Positions 34,698 through 43,325 of a DNA stretch of 64,000 nucleotides are shown here, one piece after another. Origin of the DNA: Dyadobacter arcticus (GTDB lineage: Bacteria; Bacteroidota; Bacteroidia; Cytophagales; Spirosomataceae). The notes under the pieces are model-generated. The model did no database searches. It saw nothing but the letters and a program-made list of their open reading frames with translations, and had not been told where the DNA came from. The number at the start of each line of letters is the position of its first letter. Position 1 is the first letter of the stretch. The position numbers were made by a program, and so were the translations under genes. The DNA lies in NCBI RefSeq assembly GCF_011762185.1, contig NZ_JAASQJ010000004.1:558001-622000 (forward strand). The letters run 5' to 3'.

Positions 34698-35645
34698 TTA
34701 CTGAAACGCCCGCCTGAATGCAAGAGGGGACTGATTGGTTTTATTTTTAAATAACTTGCTGAATGACTGCAGGTGTTCGAAGCCTAGTTCATAAGCGATT
34801 TCACTTACTGTCAGGTCGGTCGTAGAAAGCTTTTGTTTGGCTATGGCGATCAATTTTTCGTGAATGTGTTGCTGGGTATTTAGCCCGGTCAGTGTTTTGA
34901 GCAGCCCACTTAAATAGTTGGGTGATATATTGAGTTTTTCTGAAACGAACTGAACAGACGGCGCTCCGTGCAGCGACTGTTCGTTTTTGTTGAAATAGTT
35001 ATCCAGTAATGCCTCCAATTGCGAAAGCACGCGATGATTGCTGATGCGTCGGGTAATAAATTGACGGTTGTAAAACCGGTCAGCATATCGAAGAAGTCCC
35101 TCTAATTGGGCAATAATTATTTGATGCGAGAACAGATCGATGTTTCCCTGGATCTCCCGACCAATGTTTTGACTTATTCCATTGATGATTTCCTCTTCCT
35201 TTTCCGAAAGAAAAAGTGCCTCATGGCAGGCATAGCCGAAAAAATCGTAGTGACTGATGCTTTTCGATAAACTTGTATTCCAAAGAAAATCGGGATGGAT
35301 GAGCAGCACCCAACCTGATGGCTCGGAGGTAGTATCTTCTGCTGTTTCCAGGCGTAATACCTGCCCGGGAGCTAAAAAGTACATAATTCCTTCATCAAAA
35401 TCGTAAGGCTGCTGACCATACATGATCTTTTCATTCAAGTTACGCTTTACTGAAATCGAGTAAAAGTCGAAGACTGCGCTCGTTGCATTGTTTGCATGAT
35501 AATTCGAAATGGCCGAATAGTCTACCAAGCTAACCAGCGGGTGAAGTGGGGAAGGCAAACCAGTCACCCGATGGAAATCGGTGATTGACTTTACCCTTAG
35601 CGGTGTCGTATTTGCCATTTGGGATTCAGAGTTTAGCTTTTGCAT
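34698..35645 (-). CDS. AraC-family transcriptional regulator (pair 3)
   Basis: 315 residues. The ligand domain has YDFDEGIMYFLAPGQVL and the two HTH units have LNISPNYLSGLLKTLTG and DLTVSEIAYELGFEHLQSFS followed by KLFKNKT. It is a paralogue of the regulator at 28758. The start (ATG 35645, or ATG 35618) overlaps the 3' end of the upstream SDR gene by 20 nt or abuts it closely, so the two are translationally coupled. Confidence 0.9.
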   Translation of the reverse strand: MQKLNSESQMANTTPLRVKSITDFHRVTGLPSPLHPLVSLVDYSAISNYHANNATSAVFDFYSISVKRNLNEKIMYGQQPYDFDEGIMYFLAPGQVLRLETAEDTTSEPSGWVLLIHPDFLWNTSLSKSISHYDFFGYACHEALFLSEKEEEIINGISQNIGREIQGNIDLFSHQIIIAQLEGLLRYADRFYNRQFITRRISNHRVLSQLEALLDNYFNKNEQSLHGAPSVQFVSEKLNISPNYLSGLLKTLTGLNTQQHIHEKLIAIAKQKLSTTDLTVSEIAYELGFEHLQSFSKLFKNKTNQSPLAFRRAFQ

Positions 35646-36402
35646 TTTGAATACTGGAATCCAACATCTTCAGTGTGGTATTTGGGGCAATCCGGCTCAT
35701 CGCTTTCAACACTTTAGCTAAGCCGGGCTTGATTTCGCTAGTACCATTCACGATGCCCTTGATGGCAAGCCTGACCAATTTATCAGTCTTCATATTTACG
35801 CTGCTGTCCACCAATCCTTCAAACGGATCTCCCAACGAAGTGTCGGTGGCGGGTGGGGCAAGTTCAATAACCCTCACGTTGGTTTCTTTTAATTGTAGCC
35901 GCAAAACCTGCGTATAGGCGTGAACGCCTGCCTTGGCGGCGCTATAAATAGGTGACACCGGAAAAGGGATAAAAGCCAAACCCGAAGAGACATTCACGAT
36001 CAAGGCCGATCGCCGGTTCAGCAAATGAGGCAGGAATTGATGTACTATCCGAATCGTACCGACAAGATTTATGTCGATTTCAGACGTGATATCCTCCAAG
36101 CTCATATTGCGGTCGCGCAGATCAAGGTTCCGCATGATACCCGCGTTGTTGATGATCATATTGAGGTTAGGAAACTGCTCTGTAACCAAGGTGCACAATT
36201 TTTCAATGTCTTCCGGTTTACTCACATCGCTTTGAAACGTATGGATATGTGGAAGCTCTGTTTTAATATGCAAGAGCTTCCCTGCGTCTCGGCCAGTAAT
36301 GATAATGTCAGCAGCGCCAAGCGCCGATAACTGTTTCACCATTTCCAAGCCAATGCCACTGGTTCCGCCTGTAATCAGTATTGTACTGTTTTTTATGTCC
36401 AT
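35626..36402 (-). CDS. SDR family oxidoreductase (pair 3)
   Basis: 258 residues. TGGTSGIGLEMVKQL, NNAGIMRNLDL, the catalytic Ser in NVSSGLAF and YSAAK mark a classical SDR of the DltE/YciK-like kind, with a basic C-terminal region. Its stop lies inside the start of the AraC gene, forming a two-gene operon. The substrate is unknown. Confidence 0.9.
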   Translation of the reverse strand: MDIKNSTILITGGTSGIGLEMVKQLSALGAADIIITGRDAGKLLHIKTELPHIHTFQSDVSKPEDIEKLCTLVTEQFPNLNMIINNAGIMRNLDLRDRNMSLEDITSEIDINLVGTIRIVHQFLPHLLNRRSALIVNVSSGLAFIPFPVSPIYSAAKAGVHAYTQVLRLQLKETNVRVIELAPPATDTSLGDPFEGLVDSSVNMKTDKLVRLAIKGIVNGTSEIKPGLAKVLKAMSRIAPNTTLKMLDSSIQNAKAKL

Positions 36403-36671
36403 TTTTCTTGTTGTTTATACGGACAAAGGTCGGAAGTCCCTAGACGATAGGTTTATCCAAATCTATTTATGGTTTAGTCAAATATCTAGAAATTTGAGTC
36501 TTAATTCATACGGTAGTTAAAACAAACAATGGCAGATTTCAGATTTACTGCCTAATCGGTCCGAGGAAGCTGTGCTATCGAAATGATGGATGGAGGATCC
36601 AACTTAAACATGTCAGTTTGCAGACTGAGCTGAGCCTCAATTTTAGGCGCGATTGATTTATATCTGAAATA

Positions 36672-37061
36672 TTAGCTCCCTTCTCCCGCATCGGTTTTTG
36701 TGATCACCTGCGTTCTGTGAATCATCCCCCAATCAATCATGGAATCGATCACATTTGCAATGTCTTTTCCGGAGTTTGTTAACCTGTACTCAATGAGCAC
36801 CGGTGTTTGATTGTACACCTTACGTTCCACAATGCTGTTGATTTCAAGCTCCTTCAATTCTTTTGATAGCATTCGGGGTGTTATCTTTTCTGTACTGTCC
36901 AGTAAATCTTTAAACCGGTTTACGCCACGAAGGAGCGCTGCGATGATAGGTAATTTCCATTTGCCACTGATAACGTTTAACGTATCTGTTAAGGCCAAAA
37001 TGTAAACCCGTGGACATTGCGGGCCTTTTTCACTTCCAATAAAATCTTTAAAGTCACTCAT
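36672..37061 (-). CDS. HxlR-family transcriptional regulator (pair 4)
   Basis: 129-residue winged-helix protein. NVISGKWKLPIIAALLRGVN, RFKDLLDSTEKITPRMLSKE and the wing VYNQTPVLIEYRLT are typical of HxlR. It carries one Cys near the N-terminus (KGPQCPR), as redox- or electrophile-sensing members often do. It diverges from the oxidoreductase gene at 37173, and a perfect palindrome lies in the 111-bp gap, 19 nt from its start. Confidence 0.92.
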   Translation of the reverse strand: MSDFKDFIGSEKGPQCPRVYILALTDTLNVISGKWKLPIIAALLRGVNRFKDLLDSTEKITPRMLSKELKELEINSIVERKVYNQTPVLIEYRLTNSGKDIANVIDSMIDWGMIHRTQVITKTDAGEGS

Positions 37062-37080
37062 ATCAGATATTCAGAATGTT

Positions 37081-37100
37081 CAGTATACAAAAGTATACTG
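37081..37100. promoter_or_regulatory. Palindromic operator in the HxlR/oxidoreductase gap
   Basis: CAGTATACAAAAGTATACTG is a perfect inverted repeat (8 bp arms, AAAA centre). A related ACTATACT lies about 20 bp further on, and a TAACTTTG -7-like element at 37143-37150 precedes the oxidoreductase ATG. It fits an HxlR dimer site. Confidence 0.75.
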
Positions 37101-37172
37101 ATATTTTAGGATAACAAACTATACTAAATATATCAGGCCTGTTAACTTTGCTTATCAAAAACAAAAAATAAC

Positions 37173-38075
37173 ATGATATTAGTTACTGGTGCGACGGGTC
37201 AATTTGGTGGGAAGGCCATAGATCATTTATTGAAAAAAGGAATTGAGTCATCCGAAATCTCAGTTTTGGTTAGAGATGCAGTCAAATCAAAGGCTCTTCG
37301 GGAAAAAGGTGTTGAAATAAGAGTAGGTGACTATGCTAATTATGATTCATTGGTTGGTGCTTTTAGTGGTGTAGACAAGCTACTGCTTGTTTCGAGTAAT
37401 GATCGGCAGGCTGTTGAAAACAGAACAGCTCATCATCTGAATGTCATCAAAGCTGCAAAAGAGACTGGCGTTAAACACATTGTTTATACTTCTTTTGTTA
37501 GAAAACCTAACTTTGAAGATTCCGCCATTGCAGTATTTCAGAATTCGCATGTCGAGTCAGAGGCTTTTTTAATGAATAGCGGGATCGATTATACGATCCT
37601 GCAAAATGGTATTTATCTGGAAATGATACCGGTCTTTTTGGGCGAAAAGGTTGCAGAGAAAGGCGTTATTCTATTTCCTGCCAGAGATGGTAAAGCCAGT
37701 TATGTACTTCGAGAGGAACTGGCTGAAGCCGCAGCTCATATTTTGGCTACGGATGGCCATCAAAATAAGTTGTACCAGCTGACCAATACCGCTTCTGTGT
37801 CTTTTTATGATATAGCTGAGGAGTTATCTAGGGTCACCGGGAAAAAAGTGTCATATCAATCTCCGCCGGTAGCAGAATTTGAATCAACGTTAAAAAACTT
37901 TGGTGTACCTGATCAGTATATCGGCATGTTTACCATGTGGGCTGTGGCATTATCACAAAATACGATGGATGCAGACGATAACACATTAGAAGGCTTCTTA
38001 GGCAGAAAGCCGACGTCAATGAAGCAGTTTATCGACCAGGTTTACGCAAAGGTTGGTTTTGAGACAGCCCCTTAG
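37173..38075 (+). CDS. NmrA-like NAD(P)H-binding oxidoreductase (pair 4)
   Basis: 300-residue atypical SDR. The N-terminal motif VTGATGQFGGKAIDHL (GxxGxxG) binds NAD(P). VYTSFVRKP, DYTILQNGIYLEMIP and ASYVLREELAEAAAHIL resemble quinone-reductase-2-like (QOR2) proteins. It diverges from the HxlR gene with a palindromic operator between them, so it is probably induced by a quinone or electrophile sensed by that regulator (inference). Confidence 0.9.
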   Translation: MILVTGATGQFGGKAIDHLLKKGIESSEISVLVRDAVKSKALREKGVEIRVGDYANYDSLVGAFSGVDKLLLVSSNDRQAVENRTAHHLNVIKAAKETGVKHIVYTSFVRKPNFEDSAIAVFQNSHVESEAFLMNSGIDYTILQNGIYLEMIPVFLGEKVAEKGVILFPARDGKASYVLREELAEAAAHILATDGHQNKLYQLTNTASVSFYDIAEELSRVTGKKVSYQSPPVAEFESTLKNFGVPDQYIGMFTMWAVALSQNTMDADDNTLEGFLGRKPTSMKQFIDQVYAKVGFETAP

Positions 38076-38108
38076 GTTTGTACAGGTTCCACTTATCTAT
38101 CCCGTCTT

Positions 38109-38537
38109 TTAATTTAACCCATGGGAACGCCATTGGCTTCTTAATTCATCTTGCAACTCCGCAATCGCTTTCTTTTTATTCTGCTTGATCCGGTCAAGCC
38201 ACGTTTTTGGGCCGCCGTGGGGGTTGTACCTGGAACCCCAATAAAGGATTTCCACCATGACCGGTACCAACTCGATGCCTTTGTCAGTGATCAGGTAAAG
38301 GAATTTTGAAGCGTTTTTAGGGGAGGTGACTTTGGATACAATTCCTTCGTTCAAAAGCAAGTTCAGCTTTTCAGTAAGTACAGCTGAGGATATTTTCTCA
38401 TCTGAGGCCCGGAACTCGAGGAAAGAATTTTTGCCGTTAAACATGATATCCCGCAAGAGTAAAAGCATCCATTTGTCACCGAAAATTTCCACCGAATAAT
38501 TGATGGGGCATGTTGATCTCCTCTCGGTAATTTTCAT
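38109..38537 (-). CDS. HxlR-family transcriptional regulator (pair 5)
   Basis: 142 residues from the ATG at 38537; an upstream in-frame ATG at 38594 would run through the operator. CPINYSVEIFGDKWMLLLLR, the HTH region ASDEKISSAVLTEKLNLLLN and a long C-terminal helix (RIKQNKKKAIAELQDELRSQ) define it. A Cys near the start (RRSTCP) sits at the usual HxlR sensor position. It diverges from the SDR at 38628; both promoters flank a 17-bp inverted repeat. Confidence 0.92.
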   Translation of the reverse strand: MKITERRSTCPINYSVEIFGDKWMLLLLRDIMFNGKNSFLEFRASDEKISSAVLTEKLNLLLNEGIVSKVTSPKNASKFLYLITDKGIELVPVMVEILYWGSRYNPHGGPKTWLDRIKQNKKKAIAELQDELRSQWRSHGLN

Positions 38538-38547
38538 AATCTTAGAA

Positions 38548-38605
38548 CAAAAGTAGTCTGTTTTATGAACTACTTTTGTTGATTTGCAGTTCATAAAACA
38601 GACTA
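38548..38605. promoter_or_regulatory. Divergent promoters and large inverted-repeat operator
   Basis: TAGTCTGTTTTATGAAC (38554-38570) is repeated perfectly inverted as GTTCATAAAACAGACTA (38589-38605), 18 nt apart. Two TACTTTTG -7 elements face outward, minus strand 38555-38548 and plus strand 38571-38578, so both overlap or abut the left arm. The minus-strand message would be almost leaderless. Confidence 0.8.
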
Positions 38606-38627
38606 CAAAAATAGCTAAAATTTAATT

Positions 38628-39371
38628 ATGGACTTTACAAACAAAAACGTCGTTATCACAGGCGGAACAACCGGAATCGGGTTGGCGACAGCAAAAGCCT
38701 TTATCAGCGCAGGGGCAAATGTCTGGATTACAGGAAGAAATGCAGATAATCTGCAAAAGGCCAGCACGGAAATAAACAGCCCAAAACTAACTACTGTCGT
38801 ATCGGATACTTCAAAACTTGCAGACATTTCGGTTCTGGAAAAAGCATTTTCAAAAAACGGAAACAAACTGGATGTTCTTTTCCTGAATGCAGGAATTGGA
38901 GCATTTGAGCCGATCGAAAAAGTGACCGAAGCCAATTTTGACGCACAGTTCAGTACCAATGTGAAAGGTAATTTTTTCACGCTACAAAAATTCTTTCCCC
39001 ACCTGGCAGATGGAGCATCCGTATTGTTCACTTCTTCATCGGCCGCAAGTGCTGCAAATCTGGGAACCAGCGTATACTCCGCAACCAAAGGTGCAATCAA
39101 CAAGATTGCCCAAATTGCAGCTAACGAGCTGGCGGCAAGGAAAATCCGCGTAAATGTCATTAGTCCGGGAGCTATTGCGACACCGGGTCTGGATACTGTC
39201 GCAAGTGATGAAGCGAAAGAGTTTTTGGCAAGCGCCACCGCATTGCAAAGGCTTGGCCATCCCGATGAAATCGCAAAAACAGTATTGTTTCTGGCTTCTG
39301 ATGCCGCAAGCTTTATTTCTGGAACCGAGGTTGTAGCTGACGGTGGTTACCATAGCTACGCATTAAAGTAA
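38628..39371 (+). CDS. SDR family oxidoreductase (pair 5)
   Basis: 247-residue classical SDR. TGGTTGIGLATAKAF, NAGIGAFEPIEKV, the catalytic Ser in FTSSSAASA, YSATK, SPGAIATPG and the FabG-like ending FISGTEVVADGGYHSYA are all present. It diverges from the HxlR regulator at 38109. A strong terminator follows. Confidence 0.93.
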   Translation: MDFTNKNVVITGGTTGIGLATAKAFISAGANVWITGRNADNLQKASTEINSPKLTTVVSDTSKLADISVLEKAFSKNGNKLDVLFLNAGIGAFEPIEKVTEANFDAQFSTNVKGNFFTLQKFFPHLADGASVLFTSSSAASAANLGTSVYSATKGAINKIAQIAANELAARKIRVNVISPGAIATPGLDTVASDEAKEFLASATALQRLGHPDEIAKTVLFLASDAASFISGTEVVADGGYHSYALK

Positions 39372-39398
39372 AACGGTAATATCTTTTACACATGGTAA

Positions 39399-39424
39399 AA
39401 ATAAGCGGCATCTGCCGCTTATTT
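39399..39424 (+). terminator. Hairpin terminator after the SDR gene
   Basis: AAATAAGCGGCA pairs perfectly with TGCCGCTTATTT around a 2-nt centre (TC). Confidence 0.75.
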
Positions 39425-39614
39425 CCGTTTTCAGTAACTGGTTGATCTATTTAAGTAGGCATTTCCTAGTTGAGTTGTTAGTTGTCTTTCTCCCGGAATC
39501 TATTCATTCCCCTTTGATAACATGACATCTCAACCCCGCCAACTTTGCAACAGAAAACCCGCGGAGCTTATAACTTTTCTTTTACCTTATAGCTGATAGA
39601 TTTCGTCGTGAATC

Positions 39615-39875
39615 TCACTTCCAGTATTTAGCCTGGATCTGTGCCTGATAAGGCATTAGCGCATCCAATAACTGCCATCCGTCTATCAGGGGCATATTAA
39701 TATCCAGTAAGATGACTTGTGGCAGCTGATTATCCACAAGCTGTACCTTGATAAATGAAAGCGCGTCTACCGGATTTTGATAAGTTGTGAGTTTATCGAA
39801 TAATCCTGTGCTGGATAAAAGTAGTTTAGCCAAAAATACACTTGTCGGATCATCGTCAATGATTAATACGTCCAT
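39615..39875 (-). pseudogene. Response-regulator receiver domain, truncated
   Basis: 86 residues. The acidic pair VLIIDDDPTSV and the phospho-acceptor D in VILLDINMPLIDGW are present, but the frame ends after MPYQAQIQAKYWK, about 40 residues short, losing the switch Thr/Ser and the conserved Lys. It lies 11 nt downstream of the histidine-kinase fragment on the same strand; they were once one operon. Confidence 0.75.
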
Positions 39876-39886
39876 GGTTATCTGCT

Positions 39887-40549
39887 TTACAACAAGGTTA
39901 TCTTAAAGGTTGCACCCTGATCGGGCTGGCTGCTTACCTTAATTTGACCACCAATGCTCTCAATGTGCATTTTGACCAGATACAGGCCAAGGCCGCGGCC
40001 AGAGTGCTGCGGATGAAAACGCTTGTAGAGTTTGAACATGTTTTCTCCTACCTTCTCCAGGTCAATGCCTAGACCGTTATCACTGATTGTAATCAACTTG
40101 CCATGCCCGGCCGTTTCCTTTGCTGTCAGCTCAACCCGTAGTGGGCGCTGTTCAGCACGGTATTTGATCGTATTGGAAAGCAGGTTAAAAAAAATGCTGT
40201 AAAGATTGGCCTGGTTTGTTCGTATCAGAAAGCCGGATGGAATTGACACCTTCACAGTCCCCCTGCATTTGTTTATATCATCCCGCAGGTCTTGAATGAC
40301 TTGGCCGACAATCTGCTCCAACAACACGTCCTGCTGATCTGGAAGTCCTTCTCTATTACGGACCGAAAGAATCATATCCAAATCTTTGATGACCTGGTCC
40401 AGCTGCTGAAGACTGCTTTTCACATGAGTATAAACCTCCTTATGCATGGCAGAATTCGGTTCTATGCTGCCAAGCGCGTCAACCAGCCCGATTGCGTTAG
40501 ACATTGGACCGCGTAAATTGTGGGCGACCATGTAGGTGAACTGCTGCGA
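39887..40549 (-). pseudogene. Histidine kinase, N-terminally truncated
   Basis: Only the kinase core remains: H box FTYMVAHNLRGPMSNAIGL, N box NLLSNTIKYR, G1 DNGLGID and G2 GRGLGLYLVKMH. Likeness to the family runs to about 40549 (SQQFTYM), then a stop appears within a few codons. All sensory and membrane parts are missing. Its 5' end abuts the 5' end of the truncated hsdM on the other strand, so one event cut both genes. Confidence 0.8.
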
Positions 40550-41945
40550 TGGATTGGGTTATAATGACTATTTGGAGCAGCTTACTTATCTACTCTTTTT
40601 GAAGATGGCTAACGAGAATTTAAGTAAGTATAAGTTGCCAGATATTTGTGATTGGCAAAGTCTTATCCAAAATAATGGTGGTAATCTATTAGATCAGTAT
40701 GAAAATATACTCAAAACGCTTTCCAACTCGGGTGGGATGCTAAGTAAGATTTTTGCAAATTCCTCAAATAAAATACATGATTCTTCTAAACTAAAAAAAC
40801 TAATAGGGTTGATAAATGAGCAAAATTGGACATTAACTGGAACCGATATTAAAGGTGAGATCTATGAATCACTTTTACAAAAGAATGCCGAAAGTAGTGG
40901 AGCAGGGCAGTATTTTACTCCTAGGGCAATAATACAGGCTATGGTTAATTGCTTACAACCAAAGGCATTAGAAACTATCGCAGATCCATCCTGTGGAACT
41001 GGGGGATTTTTTCTTGGAGTATTAGACTACCTTGAAAAGCAGAGTCTTTCTAAGAGAGAGGTGGAATTTTTAAAGTTTAATACATTTCATGGTTGGGAAA
41101 TTGAAAAATCTACGGCTAGATTGTGTCTAATGAATTTATATTTACATGGAATCGGTGATTTGGATAAGACGCCGGATATTCACGTGACAGATAGTCTTAA
41201 AGTGGATTTCAAGGAAAAGGTCAAAATAGTTCTTGCCAATCCACCTTTTGGCAAAAGTAGTAGTGACATCCCTACTATTGATGAACGGCAGGCGCATAAG
41301 GAAGGTTTTTTCTTAAGAAGAGATTTTTGGGTTACAACTAGCAACAAGCAACTTGCTTTTTTACAGCATATTGTAACTATGTTACAAGAGGATGGTAGAG
41401 CAGCTGTCGTTTTACCAGACAATGTTTTGTTTGAAGGCGGGGCTGGTGAGACAGTTAGAAGGCGATTGTTGGCCGAGCTAAATCTCCATACAATTCTTCG
41501 TCTGCCAACAGGAATATTTTATGCCCAAGGGGTGAAAGCAAATGTTCTTTTTTTTGATAAACAAGGTGATTCAGTAGAACCTGCTACAAAACATGTATGG
41601 GTTTACGATTATAGGACAAATATTCGCCATACTCCTAAAAAGAATATTCTAACTTATGACAGTTTAGGTGATTTTGTAAGCAGTTATAAGCCGGGAGATA
41701 GAGAAAGCCGAAATGAATCTTGGAGCAAATCCAATCTAGACGGCCGATGGAAAAAATTCAGCTACGACGAAATAATTGCAAGAGATAAGGTAAACTTAGA
41801 TTTATTTTGGATAAAAGATGATAATATAATTGATTTGGATAATCTGCCGGACCCTGAAGATTTGATTAGCGAAATAATCGAGAATTTGGAAATTGCTCTT
41901 TCTAATTTTAAATCTATTAAAGAATCTATCTCTTATGATGGCTAA
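40536..41945 (+). CDS. hsdM: Type I restriction-modification methyltransferase subunit HsdM, N-terminus missing
   Basis: 469-residue N6-adenine methyltransferase subunit. The helical N-terminal domain starts abruptly at DGLGYNDYLEQLTYLLFLKM, lacking roughly 20 residues that precede DGVxYxDY in relatives. The SAM motif I is in IADPSCGTGGFFLGVLDYLE, and the catalytic motif is ANPPFG. The only start available is a GTG at 40536, inside sequence left over from the histidine kinase. hsdS and hsdR are not in the window. The methyltransferase may be inactive or poorly expressed. The TIR-like gene overlaps its end by 11 nt, which suggests an original operon. Confidence 0.88.
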   Translation: MNCCDGLGYNDYLEQLTYLLFLKMANENLSKYKLPDICDWQSLIQNNGGNLLDQYENILKTLSNSGGMLSKIFANSSNKIHDSSKLKKLIGLINEQNWTLTGTDIKGEIYESLLQKNAESSGAGQYFTPRAIIQAMVNCLQPKALETIADPSCGTGGFFLGVLDYLEKQSLSKREVEFLKFNTFHGWEIEKSTARLCLMNLYLHGIGDLDKTPDIHVTDSLKVDFKEKVKIVLANPPFGKSSSDIPTIDERQAHKEGFFLRRDFWVTTSNKQLAFLQHIVTMLQEDGRAAVVLPDNVLFEGGAGETVRRRLLAELNLHTILRLPTGIFYAQGVKANVLFFDKQGDSVEPATKHVWVYDYRTNIRHTPKKNILTYDSLGDFVSSYKPGDRESRNESWSKSNLDGRWKKFSYDEIIARDKVNLDLFWIKDDNIIDLDNLPDPEDLISEIIENLEIALSNFKSIKESISYDG

Positions 41946-42165
41946 CAACGTATTCTTAAGTTGGTCGGGTAAATTGAGTAATTCTATTGCATTCGCTTTT
42001 TACGAGCATCTGCCGTTTATTTTACAAAATTCTTCTTCATTCTTCTCGCCTGAAAGTATCGAGAAGGATTCCGTTTGGTTTAATAGAGTTATTACAGAAC
42101 TATATGAGATTGAAACTGGAATCGTTTTCTTAACTAAGGAAAATATTAAGTCTGAATGGATTTAA
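41935..42165 (+). pseudogene. TIR-like domain protein, C-terminally truncated
   Basis: About 76 residues from ATG 41935 or 41938. NVFLSWSGKLSNSIAFAFYE, FFSPESIEKDSVWFNRV and ETGIVFLTKENIKSEWI form the first half of the TIR-like domain found in bacterial defence effectors that cleave NAD. Relatives continue after the W with a FEAGA-type segment and the rest of the fold; here a stop follows at once. It overlaps hsdM (11 nt) and the next gene (10 nt). The cut point coincides with the start of the DUF1016 gene. Confidence 0.65.
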
Positions 42166-43150
42166 TATCCGACATTAAGGCAATAATCCAAGCACCTAAG
42201 GAGACTGCCATCCGCGCGGTTGATCACGAACGGACCTTAATGTACTGGAAGGTTGGGCAACGAATATTTGAAGAAGAGCAAGTGGGGAAGGACAGGGCCG
42301 AATATGGTCTTTACCTTACACAACTTATTGCGGAACAACTTGAACCTGAATTTGGTAGTGGATTTTCTAGACGACAAATTGAGCTGTTTAGACAGTTTTA
42401 TCGTCAGTTCCCAATTGCGAATACACTGTATTCGCAATTGAGCTGGAGTCAATATAAGTTGCTGATTCGATTAGACACACAGGATAAAAGGGAGTTTTAC
42501 ATTGCCGAGACAGTTAAAAATAACTGGACGGTTCGTCAGCTTGAAAGGCAGATCAACAGTAGCTTGTGGGAGCGCCTACTATTGAGCAATGATCGTGAAA
42601 GTGTTTTAGCCGTTGCCCGAAGCGAACAGAACCCATCTGACGCAAAAGAAATTATCAAAGATCCGATGTACTTGGAGTTTTTAGGTTTGAAAAAAGGGAA
42701 TCATCTTATTATGAGAAGGATCTAGAACAGGCAATCATCACTCATCTTCACGATTTTTTATTGGAATTGGGAAATGGCTTCGCTTTCGTAGCCAGGCAAA
42801 AAAGACTTCATATCGAAGGTGACGAGTTTTTCGTCGACCTGGTTTTCTATAATAGGCTTTTACAGTGTTTTGTGATCATAGAGATCAAAACGTCAAAACT
42901 TAGTCATCAGGACATAGGTCAGCTGCAAATGTATGTGAACTACTATGACCGTTTTGAAAAGAGAGATTTTGAGAATCCAACTATCGGAATACTTCTCTGT
43001 GCAGATAAGAACAATGCAGTAGTCAAGATCTCACTGCCTGAAGATAATAAAACAATTATTGCCAGTGAGTACAAACTGTACCTACCGAGTGAAAAGCAGT
43101 TGATTGATGAGATGAATAAGGAGATTGAAAAATTACAGAAAGAAGAATAA
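42156..43150 (+). pseudogene. YhcG/DUF1016 PD-(D/E)XK nuclease-like protein, frameshifted
   Basis: The N-terminal DUF1016 part (42156-42725: VGQRIFEEEQVGKDRAEYG, WSQYKLLIRLDTQDKREFYI) and the C-terminal nuclease part (42761-43150: GDEFFVDLVFYNRLLQCFVI then EIKTSKLSHQDIGQ, PTIGILLCADK) lie in two frames. Reading through with one base fewer in A6G3 at 42690-42698 gives ESSYYEKDLEQAIITHLHDF, the expected link. Restored length is about 330 residues, normal for the family. Such genes often accompany type I restriction systems. The shift is a mutation or, less likely, slippage. Confidence 0.85.
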
Positions 43151-43325
43151 CTTCATAATGGGCTCATTTTTCTTGCTAGTACTTCAAAGGTTTAATAATC
43201 AGTTAATTACTTAGGCCTATAATCTCTTGGCTTAATACGTTTACCAAATAATATTTTGTTGTATAACAGGCCTTATGTTCAGCGCGGCCACTTTTAGTCG
43301 GCGTATGTCTAATTAAGACAAGCCG

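Noticed and set aside
40536-43150. Intact new anti-phage system
   Set aside because: All three genes carry lesions, so I list it as a decayed cassette rather than a working system.
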